Part shown: in pieces, positions 25,965 through 35,117 of the stretch
Numbering within the stretch: the stretch's first letter is position 1
How the letters are laid out: every line of letters begins with the position of its first letter
Assembly (NCBI GenBank): GCA_031270015.1
Contig: JAISYH010000007.1
Span: 1-36,547, forward strand
From: Burkholderiales bacterium
GTDB taxonomy: Bacteria > Pseudomonadota > Gammaproteobacteria > Burkholderiales > Casimicrobiaceae
Length of the DNA: 36,547 nucleotides
Direction: 5' to 3'
The notes under the pieces: model-generated
The model's database searches: none
Told to the model about the DNA's origin: nothing
The model's input: only the letters and a program-made list of their open reading frames with translations
Translations under genes and position numbers: made by a program

Positions 25965-27080
25965 TTAAAACAAATCGTGTTCAATTTTTGATGACTCATC
26001 TTGCCACAACGGCGGTTGTAATAATGTTTCTGGTGTTTCCTCCAGCCCGCTGACAGTCACGCCAAGTAGACGCACCGACCGATTTCCGGCTTCCGTTTTC
26101 TGTAGTAGTTGTCGGACATATAGGCAAGCTTGCGTCGCGTCAAAAGCTTGACGGAACGATTGCGAGCGCGTGACTTGTTCGAAATTATCGTACCTCACTT
26201 TAACAGTCACTGTATGCGCTTGCCAATCGTGCGCATTCAGTTTTTTCATGATTTCATGAGTTTGCCGCTCCAGTTCCTCGAGCAGTAATTGAATGTCGCT
26301 AATGTCGTGGGCGAAAGTGATTTCAGTACCCAACGATTTGCGTGGACGATGCGCCCGCACCGGACGGGGGTCTTCGCCTCGCGCCAGCAAAGCGTACCAG
26401 TATCCAGCCTTGCCAAAATGAAGCGCCAACGCGTTTTGACTCCAGCGTAACAAATCGGCGCCGGAATGAATACCGAGTTTTTTCATTTTGGTTTCGGTGG
26501 CTTTGCCAATACCGTAAAACTGTCCCACCGGCAGATCGTGTACGAACCTGGGACCTTCTTCGGGGCGAATGACTGTCAAACCGTTCGGCTTATTCAAGCC
26601 GGAAGCGATTTTGGCTAGAAATTTGTTGTAAGAAACACCAGCGGAAGCGGTGAGGCGCGTTTCTTGGAGAACTACCGCTTTGATGCTTTGCGCGATTCGG
26701 GTGGCGGAGCCTCGAAAATGATGGCTATCAGTGACATCGAGATAGGCTTCATCGAGCGAAAGAGGTTCTACGCAATCCGAAAAACGTCGCAAAATCTCCA
26801 TGATCTGTCTGGAAACGTCGCGGTACACGTCGAAGCGCGGGCGGATGAATTCGGCGAACGGGCATAGCCGAAGAGCTTGACTTGCAGGCATTGCCGAATG
26901 GATACCATAGCGACGCGCCTCATAATTGGCGGTGGCGACGACACCACGGCTGTTGGGCAAACCGCCGACTACGACAGGTTTACCAACCAGATCGGGGCGG
27001 TCGCGTTCCTCGACAGCAGCGTAAAACGCATCCATGTCGATATGGATGATCTTTCGTTGACGGGACATTGATTCGGGCAT
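25965..27080 (-). CDS. dinB: DNA polymerase IV
   Basis: DinB is a Y-family translesion polymerase. The 371-residue product has the N-terminal IIHIDMDAFYAAVEERD motif with catalytic Asp, the YEARRYGI(H)SAMP segment, and CVEPLSLDEAYLDVTD with the catalytic Asp-Glu pair. A helix-hairpin-helix region (LPVGQFYGIGKATETKMKKLGI) and the little-finger domain (RKSLGTEITF) follow. The start may be the ATG at 27080 or one four codons later (27068); neither has a clear ribosome-binding site. No LexA box is visible upstream, so SOS control is not supported. A 164-base gap separates it from the operon downstream. Confidence 0.97.
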   Translation of the reverse strand: MPESMSRQRKIIHIDMDAFYAAVEERDRPDLVGKPVVVGGLPNSRGVVATANYEARRYGIHSAMPASQALRLCPFAEFIRPRFDVYRDVSRQIMEILRRFSDCVEPLSLDEAYLDVTDSHHFRGSATRIAQSIKAVVLQETRLTASAGVSYNKFLAKIASGLNKPNGLTVIRPEEGPRFVHDLPVGQFYGIGKATETKMKKLGIHSGADLLRWSQNALALHFGKAGYWYALLARGEDPRPVRAHRPRKSLGTEITFAHDISDIQLLLEELERQTHEIMKKLNAHDWQAHTVTVKVRYDNFEQVTRSQSFRQAFDATQACLYVRQLLQKTEAGNRSVRLLGVTVSGLEETPETLLQPPLWQDESSKIEHDLF

Positions 27081-27760
27081 ATGCGCGAAAAGATAGCAGC
27101 GGAACAGTCACGACTACTTTTCTATTGTAATACCGGAAATTTCATGAAGTTTTGCGCTTGCCAAATTGACCGCAAAATAATGTGCCATACTGTGGCGTAA
27201 TATATGCCGCAATTATTTTTTGTGTATTTTTGTATATAATGAGACAAAATATACCGATCTCACGCAACGCTGTCCACGAACAGGGCGGTCATGAATCGAT
27301 GGAAAGTTACCGGTGGGCATCATCAAAGCGAGAGAAAGATTTTGCGACGAGGTAAGCATGGTCTTTAACATTGAAGACGAAACGGACATGCTTTCCGGAA
27401 CGGCTAACGACAGCTTTTGTACGAAAACATCAACAGCGCCAACAAAACGTTGATGTCTCAGAAACATATTCGAGATCATGAACGTCAACGATGAGTATTA
27501 TAAGATATTAATACCGGATACTTCGCCAGGCTCGAACGATAAAGAGAAAAAGACGACGAGAAGTCATTATTACTGATAGAAAAAAGCTTCTTCTTCGGAT
27601 AGCGAACGGCGAGGTTTCGAATAGCGTATCGCAAATCGTGTGAAACTTCGCGGAGTGAAAACGGCGTCCCGCCATAATCACGTCAAGCGATCCGCCTTTC
27701 ATGGAAAAGGATTCTGCGTTACTATTTACTTCTCGACCGACAGCCCAAAAGAGATTCCTG
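27081..27760. other. 680-base region without a recognisable gene
   Basis: The stretch between divergent dinB and pldA has low coding character. It contains a possible -10 at 27235, a tiny 31-codon frame (27358-27453) preceded by GAGG and a 32-codon frame (27478-27576). Minus-strand frames at 27213-27488 and 27508-27702 lack ribosome-binding sites and any family. An sRNA, a long pldA leader or decayed coding sequence are all possible; nothing here settles it. Confidence 0.5.
27235..27240 (+). promoter_or_regulatory. Possible -10 element in the pldA upstream region
   Basis: TATAAT at 27235-27240 is preceded by TGTA, close to an extended -10, within a T-rich tract. No good -35 is present. It would transcribe the 500-base gap toward pldA. 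Confidence 0.3.
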
Positions 27761-28858
27761 ATGCGCGTGTTATTGTTATTCGCTGGATTTTTAGCGGTTA
27801 TTCTGGTATTTCCCGTTTATGCGGAAACTGCGGAAGAGGCGATGATCCGTTGTTCAAGTTTGACGTCCGGTGAAGCCAGATTGATTTGTTTCGACGCGGC
27901 TGCTCGCAATGCTGTCGCGCCGCGCAAGAGCGAAGAGAAGGGCATCGTTTCGCCCGAAGATGAAAAAGAAATCGTGCCAGTAGAACCCGTGACATTTTCC
28001 GATTCCACCGAGCACGGCGAACCGGAAACTTTGTCCGTTGTGACGCCAAGGACGCCGCTCTCGCTTGCTTGGGACTTGGATCAAAAAGACATCAACGATA
28101 ATTTCACATTGCGTTCGTACCGTACCAATTATTTACTTCCGGTAGTCTATAATTTCCGCCTCAATACCATGCCTTCGTCGCCGTCACAACCATCGACGAC
28201 GATTTACGGTGGCGATTTGAAAAAAATGGAAGCGCATTTTCAGATTTCGCTGAAAACTCGCTTATGGTCTGATATTTTGGATACCCCCGCTGATCTTTGG
28301 TTGGGTTATACGCAAAGATCGTATTGGCAAATGTACAACTCAAAATGGTCGTCTCCGTTCCGTGAAACCGACTACGAGCCTGAACTCATATTCACATTGC
28401 CCGTCCAAGCCGGTTTTCCCGGCGTACGGTTGCGGATGCTTGGCGCGGGATTCGTGCACCAATCCAATGGTCGGAGCGATCCGTTGTCGCGGAGCTGGAA
28501 TCGCGTTTACGGGATGGCGGCGTTTGAGCGCGGTAATTGGGACATGATGATGCGCGGCTGGTATCGGATTAGAGAAAGAGCGAGTTCGGACGACAATTCC
28601 GACATCAGTAAATACATGGGTTACGGCGATATTACTATAAATTACCGCTTCGACGATTATTCGATTGGACTTTTCGGCAGATTGAACGTCAACACCGGCT
28701 ACGGCGCGGGACAGCTCGATTTCACCTTTCCATTGTCCGGCTATTTACGTGGTTACGTGCGCTATTTCGATGGTTACGGCGAAAACCTGCTCGACTACAA
28801 TCATCACAACCGTTCATTGGGCATCGGCGTAATGTTGAGCGACTGGAAAATGCGCTAA
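27761..28858 (+). CDS. pldA: Outer-membrane phospholipase A (OMPLA)
   Basis: PldA is a beta-barrel enzyme in the outer membrane that hydrolyses phospholipids misplaced in the outer leaflet. With the ATG at 27761 the 365-residue product has a signal peptide (cleavage probably after VYA, residue 21). A ~90-residue N-terminal extension containing two cysteines follows, then the barrel. The catalytic triad is intact: His233 and Ser235 (HQSNGR) and Asn247 (SRSWNR), spaced exactly as in E. coli (142, 144, 156). The barrel ends with Trp-Lys-Met-Arg rather than the usual terminal Phe. An ATG at 27701 would place 20 polar residues before the signal peptide and is rejected. Its stop is four bases from the convergent def. 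Confidence 0.95.
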   Translation: MRVLLLFAGFLAVILVFPVYAETAEEAMIRCSSLTSGEARLICFDAAARNAVAPRKSEEKGIVSPEDEKEIVPVEPVTFSDSTEHGEPETLSVVTPRTPLSLAWDLDQKDINDNFTLRSYRTNYLLPVVYNFRLNTMPSSPSQPSTTIYGGDLKKMEAHFQISLKTRLWSDILDTPADLWLGYTQRSYWQMYNSKWSSPFRETDYEPELIFTLPVQAGFPGVRLRMLGAGFVHQSNGRSDPLSRSWNRVYGMAAFERGNWDMMMRGWYRIRERASSDDNSDISKYMGYGDITINYRFDDYSIGLFGRLNVNTGYGAGQLDFTFPLSGYLRGYVRYFDGYGENLLDYNHHNRSLGIGVMLSDWKMR

Positions 28859-28862
28859 AAAA

Positions 28863-29384
28863 TCAATCGACAGTTTCGGAAAAGAGCGCCGACTCATAGC
28901 CAAAACGAGACATATCGCGCATTCGCATCGGATACAACACGCCGTCCAAATGATCGCATTCGTGCTGGACGACACGGGCGTGGAAACCTTCGGCGAGGCG
29001 CTCGATGCGGTTGCCCGCAAGGTCGTATCCTTCGTAGCGGATTCGGGCAAAGCGAGGCACGACGCCACGCAATGCGGGCAGCGAAAGGCAGCCTTCCCAT
29101 GTTTCCTCCGTCATCGCATCAAGTGGTGTGATGAGCGGATTGACAATTTCCGTATAGGGAACAGGCGGCGCGTCGGGGTAACGTTCGCTACGGTCCATCC
29201 CGAAAATGACTATCCGCAAAGAAACGCCGATCTGCGGCGCGGCGATGCCGACGCCGCCGAGCGCGCGCATCGTGTCACGCATGTCTTGAAGCAGCGTGCG
29301 CAAGTCGGGCGTATCGAAAGCGATGACGGGTTGCGCAATACGCATGAGGCGTGGATCGCCCATCAAAAGAATGTCTCGAATCAT
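28863..29384 (-). CDS. def: Peptide deformylase
   Basis: Def removes the formyl group from the N-terminal methionine of new proteins in the cytoplasm. The 173-residue product has all three motifs: [10 protein letters not shown] (residues 44-53), EGCLSLP with the metal ligand Cys99, and HECDH with His141, Glu142 and His145. A GGAG eight bases before the ATG supports the start. It is not next to fmt, so it may be one of several def copies in the genome. It is divergent from dapE (80 bases) and convergent with pldA. Confidence 0.96.
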   Translation of the reverse strand: MIRDILLMGDPRLMRIAQPVIAFDTPDLRTLLQDMRDTMRALGGVGIAAPQIGVSLRIVIFGMDRSERYPDAPPVPYTEIVNPLITPLDAMTEETWEGCLSLPALRGVVPRFARIRYEGYDLAGNRIERLAEGFHARVVQHECDHLDGVLYPMRMRDMSRFGYESALFSETVD

Positions 29385-29464
29385 CAGAAATACTCCGAAA
29401 AATGCTCAAATTAAACGGTTCTTACTTTAAGATATAGGCTTTCAATCTCAAGACAAATTTCACC

Positions 29465-30625
29465 ATGCCGGATAACCTGTCCGATTCCCCGACGTTATGG
29501 CTTGCTCGCGAATTGGTGGGTCGCGCCTCGGTCACTCCCGAAGACGCTGGTTGCCAGCGATTCATCGCCGAGCGGCTGGCGGCTGTCGATTTCGATTGTA
29601 CCTGGTTGTCGAAAAACGGCGTAACCAATTTATGGGCGCGGCGGGGAAGCGGTCATCCCTTGTTGTGTTTCGCCGGGCACACCGATGTCGTGCCGTCGGG
29701 AGACGGGCAATCGTGGACCGTTGATCCTTTTACGCCGACGATCATAGGAGATAACATTTACGGGCGCGGTATTGCCGACATGAAAGGCGGCGTCGCTGCG
29801 TTCGTCGTCGCGCTTGAAAATTTCGTCAGGCGCAGTCCGCGGCATCGCGGGAGCTTGGCGGTATTGTTGACCTCGGACGAGGAAGGCGACGCGGTCAATG
29901 GAACGGCGCATGTCGTTGAAGCGCTCAAGGCGCAAAATACAAATATTGATTATTGTATTATCGGCGAGCCGTCGTCGCGGAAGAGGGTGGGCGATACGTT
30001 GAAAAACGGGCGGCGCGGTAGCATGAACGGAATATTGCTCGTCCACGGCATACAAGGTCATATCGCCTATCCTCAAGACACGAAAAATCCCATTCATATG
30101 GTGATACCCGCGCTGGCGGAGTTGTTGGCGACCGATTGGGACGACGGTAAGAAAAACCAATATTTTCCGCCGACATCTTTACAGTGTTCCAATATTCACG
30201 CTGGCATGGGCGCGTCCAATGTCGTCCCGGAAGCGCTGACTTTGCATTTCAATTTCCGCTTTTCGAGCGAAAATACCGCTGAATCATTGCAGGCGCGTGT
30301 CGAAACGATCTTACGTAAGCATCGCTTGAATTACACGCTAACGTGGCAATTTTCGGGAAAACCCTTTTTGACGCCTCACGGAGATTTGGTGGAACACGCC
30401 GTAGATGCCGTCAAAGATATTATGGGGATTACGCCGCGGTTATCGTGCGATGGAGGCACCTCGGATGGGAGATTCATTGCGGACATCTGCCCGCAACTGA
30501 TCGAGATGGGTTTGCCCAACGCGACGATTCATAAAATCGACGAACATGTTCCGGTCGCCGACCTGGACATGCTAACCCTGATTTACGAACGATTGATCGA
30601 GCGTTTATTAAACGATGGACAATAA
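29465..30625 (+). CDS. dapE: Succinyl-diaminopimelate desuccinylase
   Basis: DapE hydrolyses N-succinyl-LL-diaminopimelate to LL-diaminopimelate and succinate, in lysine and peptidoglycan precursor synthesis. The 386-residue di-zinc M20 enzyme has AGHTDVVPSGD with the first metal His/Asp, the bridging Asp in GRGIADMKGG, the catalytic Glu in TSDEEGDAVNGT and the C-terminal metal His in HKIDEHVP. The length is as expected (~377). The stop overlaps the prmB start by 11 bases, so the two are co-translated, an arrangement seen in other betaproteobacteria. Confidence 0.97.
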   Translation: MPDNLSDSPTLWLARELVGRASVTPEDAGCQRFIAERLAAVDFDCTWLSKNGVTNLWARRGSGHPLLCFAGHTDVVPSGDGQSWTVDPFTPTIIGDNIYGRGIADMKGGVAAFVVALENFVRRSPRHRGSLAVLLTSDEEGDAVNGTAHVVEALKAQNTNIDYCIIGEPSSRKRVGDTLKNGRRGSMNGILLVHGIQGHIAYPQDTKNPIHMVIPALAELLATDWDDGKKNQYFPPTSLQCSNIHAGMGASNVVPEALTLHFNFRFSSENTAESLQARVETILRKHRLNYTLTWQFSGKPFLTPHGDLVEHAVDAVKDIMGITPRLSCDGGTSDGRFIADICPQLIEMGLPNATIHKIDEHVPVADLDMLTLIYERLIERLLNDGQ

Positions 30626-31499
30626 ATTGCATACGATACGCGACTGGTTGCGTTGGAGCGTGACCCGTTTCAATCAGGAAGAACTTTTTTTTGGGCATGG
30701 CAGTGATAATGCTTTTGATGAAGCGGCGTATTTGATTTCTCATGCGCTGAAATTGCCGCTGGAACGTTTGGACGTTTTTTTCGACGCATGTCTGACGATT
30801 GCCGAGAAAGAGCGCGTTCAAAAAATGCTGGAATTGCGTATCGACAAACGCTTGCCTGCCGCTTATTTGACGAACGAGGCATGGCTCGGTGATTTTTGCT
30901 TTTATGTGGACGAGCGCGTAATCGTTCCGCGTTCGTTCATTTTCGAGCTTTATCCTGATGGTTTGAATGCGTTTTTACCCGACCACGACGCCGTTCAGAA
31001 CGTATTGGAATTATGCACGGGTTCGGGCTGCCTTGCGATCATGGCGGCTCATGCGTATCCGAACGCAAAAATCATCGCAACGGATATTTCTCTCGATGCG
31101 CTCACCGTCGCACAACGAAATATTAGCGATTACGGATTGACGGATCGGGTGACATTGATTCATTCCGATTTGTTTGCAAACGTACCCGCCGATCTTCGTT
31201 GTGACTTGATCATAGGTAACCCGCCTTATGTGACGGATCGAGATTTATCCGCGCTGCCGCCCGAATATCGCCATGAGCCGTGTCTCGCGCTTGCGGGAGG
31301 CGAGGATGGCATGGACATCGTGCGGAATCTGATCAACGATGCGCGACGCTTCTTGCGTCCGCAGGGCATACTCGTGATGGAGATCGGGCACAACCGCGCT
31401 TATGCTGAAGCCGCGTTTCCCGATCTTCCATTTCTCTGGTTAGAAACCAGTACTTCTAGCGATAGCGTTTTTTTATTGCATCGCGAGGAGTTACCTTGA
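30615..31499 (+). CDS. prmB: Ribosomal protein uL3 glutamine methyltransferase
   Basis: PrmB methylates a glutamine of ribosomal protein uL3 using S-adenosylmethionine. The 294-residue product has a helical N-terminal domain, then the Rossmann fold with LELCTGSGCLAI (SAM-binding) and the IGNPPYV motif that defines glutamine N5-methyltransferases. YRHEPCLALAGGEDGMD follows, as in PrmB, and distinguishes it from the release-factor enzyme PrmC. The ATG lies inside the dapE 3' end (11-base overlap). It is convergent with yebC (25 bases). Confidence 0.93.
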   Translation: MDNKLHTIRDWLRWSVTRFNQEELFFGHGSDNAFDEAAYLISHALKLPLERLDVFFDACLTIAEKERVQKMLELRIDKRLPAAYLTNEAWLGDFCFYVDERVIVPRSFIFELYPDGLNAFLPDHDAVQNVLELCTGSGCLAIMAAHAYPNAKIIATDISLDALTVAQRNISDYGLTDRVTLIHSDLFANVPADLRCDLIIGNPPYVTDRDLSALPPEYRHEPCLALAGGEDGMDIVRNLINDARRFLRPQGILVMEIGHNRAYAEAAFPDLPFLWLETSTSSDSVFLLHREELP

Positions 31500-31524
31500 C
31501 ATAGAAGCGAACCGTGTTCGCGCG

Positions 31525-32256
31525 TCATTCCTCTTCGTTAAACACTGCGGAAGTAAAAACTTCCTGGACATCATCAAGCGATTCGAGGGCATCGATGAGC
31601 TTCTGCATTTTTACCGCGTCATCTCCTTCAAGCGCGACTGTGGTTGACGGAATCATGGAAACTTCGGCGAGAGAAGGCTGCAAACCGACGGCGATCAAGG
31701 CGTCCTTGATCGCAATTAAGTCGTATGGATCGGTCAACACTTCGATGCTGTCATCGAAGTTGGTCACAACGTCGTCGGCACCCGCCATGATCGCGGCTTC
31801 CATCACGGTGTTTTCATCGACGCCGGGTTCGAAAATAATTTGTCCGCAATGTTTGAAAAGAAAAGCGACCGAACCGTCGGTACCGAGATTCCCGTCATAT
31901 TTGGAAAAAGCATGACGCACGTCGGCGGCGGTGCGCGTTCGGTTGTCCGTCATCGCATCGACGATCACGGCAACGCCGCTCGGTCCATAACCTTCATAGC
32001 GGATTTCTTCGTAATTCGCGCCTTCCAACTCGCCCGCGCCACGTTTGATCGCTCGCTCAATCGTGTCTTTTGGCATATTTTGATCAGTCGCTTTATCGAT
32101 TGCCAAACGTAAGCGCGGATTGGCGGAAACATCGCCGCCACCGAGTTTGGCGGCGACGGCAATTTCCTTGATCAGGCGCGTGAAAATTTTGCCGCGTTTA
32201 GCGTCTGACGCCGCTTTTTTGTGTTTAATATTCGCCCATTTACTGTGTCCTGCCAT
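31525..32256 (-). CDS. yebC: YebC/PmpR-family protein
   Basis: The 243-residue product matches the YebC/TACO1 family: the N-terminal [27 protein letters not shown] signature, then the [11 protein letters not shown] and [23 protein letters not shown] segments. Family members have been described as transcriptional regulators and, more recently, as factors helping ribosomes through difficult (proline-rich) sequences. Which applies here is not decidable. Neighbouring ruvC/ruvAB genes, common with yebC elsewhere, are absent. GGAG six bases before the ATG supports the start. Confidence 0.96.
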   Translation of the reverse strand: MAGHSKWANIKHKKAASDAKRGKIFTRLIKEIAVAAKLGGGDVSANPRLRLAIDKATDQNMPKDTIERAIKRGAGELEGANYEEIRYEGYGPSGVAVIVDAMTDNRTRTAADVRHAFSKYDGNLGTDGSVAFLFKHCGQIIFEPGVDENTVMEAAIMAGADDVVTNFDDSIEVLTDPYDLIAIKDALIAVGLQPSLAEVSMIPSTTVALEGDDAVKMQKLIDALESLDDVQEVFTSAVFNEEE

Positions 32257-32318
32257 AAATTGCTCCGGATCATGCCAAATTTTTGGAGGACGACATGATA
32301 CCGCAAAGAGAGATGTTC

Positions 32319-32348
32319 GTAAAAATGCTACGAAAGCGGCATTTTTAC
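32319..32348 (-). terminator. Rho-independent terminator of the secreted-protein gene
   Basis: A perfect 10-bp inverted repeat, GTAAAAATGC (32319-32328) with GCATTTTTAC (32339-32348), encloses a 10-base loop. It follows the stop of the minus-strand secreted-protein gene by about 20 bases. The U-run lies within the stem, so it is less typical than the others. Confidence 0.55.
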
Positions 32349-32367
32349 AGGGAACAATAAAGAAGAA

Positions 32368-33207
32368 TCAATACAGAACCGCCGAAAAACGACCATGTTC
32401 TTTGCAGCCGTTGGAGACTTTGCTGTTCGAAACCCATTCTCCCTCTATGCCTTGCGTGGTCGCCATGAGATTGGAGACATCAGCTCTTATATTCAGGATA
32501 GGGCTACTGGCGCCCTGTTTTTCACAGACATATTTCGCGTTATCGATTTTTGCCATACGACCAGTAGGAGTCAGTGTTCCTTGTAAGTGGCATTCGATAT
32601 TGTTTGCCAGATAAAAAATAATATTGGTTTCGCTACTGCTCTGTTTTACTTCGACGGTCATGCTCTGAACGACAGGATTAGCGCATGTTTCATAATAGAG
32701 AATCGCGCTTCCCCAATAAATACCGGCGATGACATTTCCCGTTAGGGTTTGTCTCTCAATGTCTCGTGTTATGATGGTCCCACCGACACGGTATTCAAGC
32801 GTCGCGGTATTTGGCGACTTGGGCGTAAACGTCAACGAGCCGATCTCCGAAGTATTCAGATTTTGGGGGTTGAAAGGAGTGGTCGTCGGTTGGCTCTCGT
32901 GCTTATAGAGTTTGCCGGTGAAGATATCGTCTTTGCTGTCGCGCTCTAATTGGCTGGTGACCCAAGTCGGGTTGCCCGTCGCCGGATCATAAATAAAGAA
33001 AGTAGCAAAAATAAAACTAAAACCATTACCGCTTTGCACGATATTGATCCCCCATCCTGAATTTGGTCTCGATCCATCAGGATTGACAGAGGCGTCGTAC
33101 CAAATGTCCGTGTAATCGATATAACTGGGCGCGGCGGCGGCAGGAAGAGATATGAAAACCGAGCCGAGCAATAAAGCGAAAATCGCGGCAAAAATAGTGT
33201 GTTTCAT
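32368..33207 (-). CDS. Secreted protein with SGWGINIVQSG motif, unknown function
   Basis: From the ATG at 33205-33207 the product is 279 residues. It starts with MKHTIFAAIFALLLG and a signal peptide ending near PAAAA (about residue 25). The mature N-terminus has DYTDIWYDAS...NSGWGINIVQSGNGFSFIFATFFIYD...PTWVTSQL, a motif I have seen repeatedly in exported betaproteobacterial proteins of unknown function. The protein is predicted beta-rich and contains several cysteines that may pair in the periplasm. No enzyme motif is visible. An upstream in-frame start (33243) would add 12 hydrophobic residues. A hairpin terminator follows. Confidence 0.78.
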   Translation of the reverse strand: MKHTIFAAIFALLLGSVFISLPAAAAPSYIDYTDIWYDASVNPDGSRPNSGWGINIVQSGNGFSFIFATFFIYDPATGNPTWVTSQLERDSKDDIFTGKLYKHESQPTTTPFNPQNLNTSEIGSLTFTPKSPNTATLEYRVGGTIITRDIERQTLTGNVIAGIYWGSAILYYETCANPVVQSMTVEVKQSSSETNIIFYLANNIECHLQGTLTPTGRMAKIDNAKYVCEKQGASSPILNIRADVSNLMATTQGIEGEWVSNSKVSNGCKEHGRFSAVLY

Positions 33208-33380
33208 GAATAAGTAAAAGTAAATAAAAAAGAGTTTAAGCAAGAAATGTTCACGGAAGCAAGGGCGGAAACAATCCGTTTATCAATGTTACCGCGTAAG
33301 TGACCAGTCGTTGTACACAAGGACGCCGCGCCGCGAAACACCCGTGAATTTTATGCTCGCGTGGAAAGGAGATGAGGTAA

Positions 33381-34208
33381 TCAATAAAGATGCCGCTTCA
33401 ATCTTGCCCGATGAACAATGGTCACGGCGATTTCTTCGATGGATTTCGAAGTTGTATCGAGCATCGGGATTTTTTCGCGTTCCATCAATGCTTCCGCGTC
33501 GCGCACTTCCTGACGACAATTTTCTAATGAAGCGTAATGGCTGCCCGGGCGTCTTTCTTCACGGATTTGGCTCAATCGGTGGGGATCGATGGTCAAGCCA
33601 AACAATTTTTTGCGCAATGGCACGATGGACGCCGGTAATTTCCGGTCGGCAAAATCGTCAGGCGTCAGCGGGAAATTGGCGGCGCGGATGCCGAATTGCA
33701 TCGCCAGATATAATGAAGTCGGTGTTTTGCCGCAACGCGATACGCCGACCAAAATGACTTCACCTTTGGATAAATCGCGCGTCGTCGCGCCGTCGTCATG
33801 CGACTGGGAAAAATTGATTGCCTCCATGCGGCGAAAGTAATCTTCGGGGTTATGGACGCTGTGCGAACGTCCTGCAGCGTGCGCGCTTTTGACGCCGAAT
33901 GCTTTTTCTAACGGAAAAATGAACGCTTGGAAAAAGTCGAGAGTCAGCGCGTTGGTTTGGCTGCGAAACTCATAATTCATTTCATCATTGACAATGGACA
34001 AAAAGACGACCGGTTCTCGTTTTTTTTCTTCTGCCACGCGATTGATTTGAGCGATGGCGTTATTCAAGTCTTCATGGCTTTTTATGAACGGAATGGTAAT
34101 ACGATCGAACGTCAAGTCTTCGAATTGCGTGAGCAAACTATTGCCTAGTATTTCGACGGTGATGCCAGTGCGGTCGGAAACAAAAAAAACGGTATGTTGT
34201 TGATCCAT
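33381..34208 (-). CDS. ppsR: Phosphoenolpyruvate synthase regulatory protein (PSRP)
   Basis: PpsR is the bifunctional serine/threonine kinase and pyrophosphorylase that inactivates and reactivates PEP synthase (PpsA) by (de)phosphorylating it. From the ATG at 34206-34208 the product is 275 residues, the family's usual length. The N-terminus VFFVSDRTGITVE is the family signature; GVSRCGKT (residues 155-162) is the nucleotide-binding P-loop; SxxLDTTSKSIEE is near the C-terminus. An upstream start at 34337 is rejected because it overlaps the nitroreductase gene and adds 43 unlike residues. The target gene ppsA, often divergent from ppsR, is not adjacent here. Confidence 0.95.
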   Translation of the reverse strand: MDQQHTVFFVSDRTGITVEILGNSLLTQFEDLTFDRITIPFIKSHEDLNNAIAQINRVAEEKKREPVVFLSIVNDEMNYEFRSQTNALTLDFFQAFIFPLEKAFGVKSAHAAGRSHSVHNPEDYFRRMEAINFSQSHDDGATTRDLSKGEVILVGVSRCGKTPTSLYLAMQFGIRAANFPLTPDDFADRKLPASIVPLRKKLFGLTIDPHRLSQIREERRPGSHYASLENCRQEVRDAEALMEREKIPMLDTTSKSIEEIAVTIVHRARLKRHLY

Positions 34209-34231
34209 AATATTTGATATAAGGTCGTGAT

Positions 34232-35056
34232 TTATTTGAGTTGAATCTTTTGGTTGTGTACGGCTTGTAATAAACGGTCTCTTCCCACCAACGTGTCTAC
34301 ACCACGCAATCGCGTAAACGCCTGCTCGGACCAGCACGCGCCATCTTTGCGGTATACGCTGTAAAAATCGCGCATCACTTCATCGTAAACGGCAATCGCC
34401 TGCGCTTGCCGTTTATCCGAATATTGCTCACGATGCAAAACCGCCGATTGCGGCAAACGCGGTTTGATACGTGTTTCTTGGGTCGGATCGGGATAACCGA
34501 TACATAAACCGACAATAGGAAATACCTGTTCCGGCAACATCAGCTCGGCAATGACGATTTCCGGCTGGTTGCGGATCGCACCGACGAACACCGCGCCAAA
34601 CCCCATAGATTCCGCCGCGGTCAAGGCGTTTTGCGCGGCTAATCCGGCGTCGAGCGCCGCCATCAAAAAAGTATCGAAATACTCGATTCCCTTAAGCGGC
34701 TGCCGACGCGCTTGGGCGGCGTTGGCAAGAATTGCCATGTCGGCGAGAAAAACGAGCAGCAACGGAGCTTGTTTGATGAACGCCTGTTGTCCGGCGGTTT
34801 GCGCCAGTCTTGCTTTGCGCGCGCCGTCTTCGATGGCGACGACGCTCCACATTTGCAAATTGGAAGATGTCGGCGCCGATTGCGCGGCGGCGATCAACAA
34901 TTCCAGAGCGTTGGGCGGCAGCGGCGCTTCGAGAAAGTGACGAATCGAACGATGTGAGAGCAGCGTTTCGAGCGTGGCATTGAGTTTCGGCAAACGGGTC
35001 AAAATAGCTTGACCGTAGCGCGAATTGACAGCGGTGTGCGGATCGACAGAACGCAT
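34232..35056 (-). CDS. NfsA-like nitroreductase-family oxidoreductase
   Basis: From the ATG at 35054-35056 the product is 274 residues, an FMN-dependent nitroreductase-superfamily enzyme closer to NADPH-dependent NfsA/FRP than to the smaller protein at 3.6 kb. It has LLSHRSIRHF (FMN phosphate site), SAPTSSNLQMWSVV, and VGLCIGYPDP near residue 180, typical of the NfsA/FRP branch. Its C-terminal extension of about 80 residues is also usual in that branch. GGAG six bases before the ATG fixes the start over a TTG at 35068. The physiological substrate is unknown. It is upstream of ppsR by 23 bases on the same strand. Confidence 0.87.
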   Translation of the reverse strand: MRSVDPHTAVNSRYGQAILTRLPKLNATLETLLSHRSIRHFLEAPLPPNALELLIAAAQSAPTSSNLQMWSVVAIEDGARKARLAQTAGQQAFIKQAPLLLVFLADMAILANAAQARRQPLKGIEYFDTFLMAALDAGLAAQNALTAAESMGFGAVFVGAIRNQPEIVIAELMLPEQVFPIVGLCIGYPDPTQETRIKPRLPQSAVLHREQYSDKRQAQAIAVYDEVMRDFYSVYRKDGACWSEQAFTRLRGVDTLVGRDRLLQAVHNQKIQLK

Positions 35057-35117
35057 ACGAATCTCCAAAAGATGCGAAAGGTTAACCCGTTGTTTTCATC
35101 ATGGCAACTGCGGGAGG

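Noticed and set aside
27081-27210. LexA box upstream of dinB
   Set aside because: No CTG-N10-CAG site with a reasonable core was found in this stretch.
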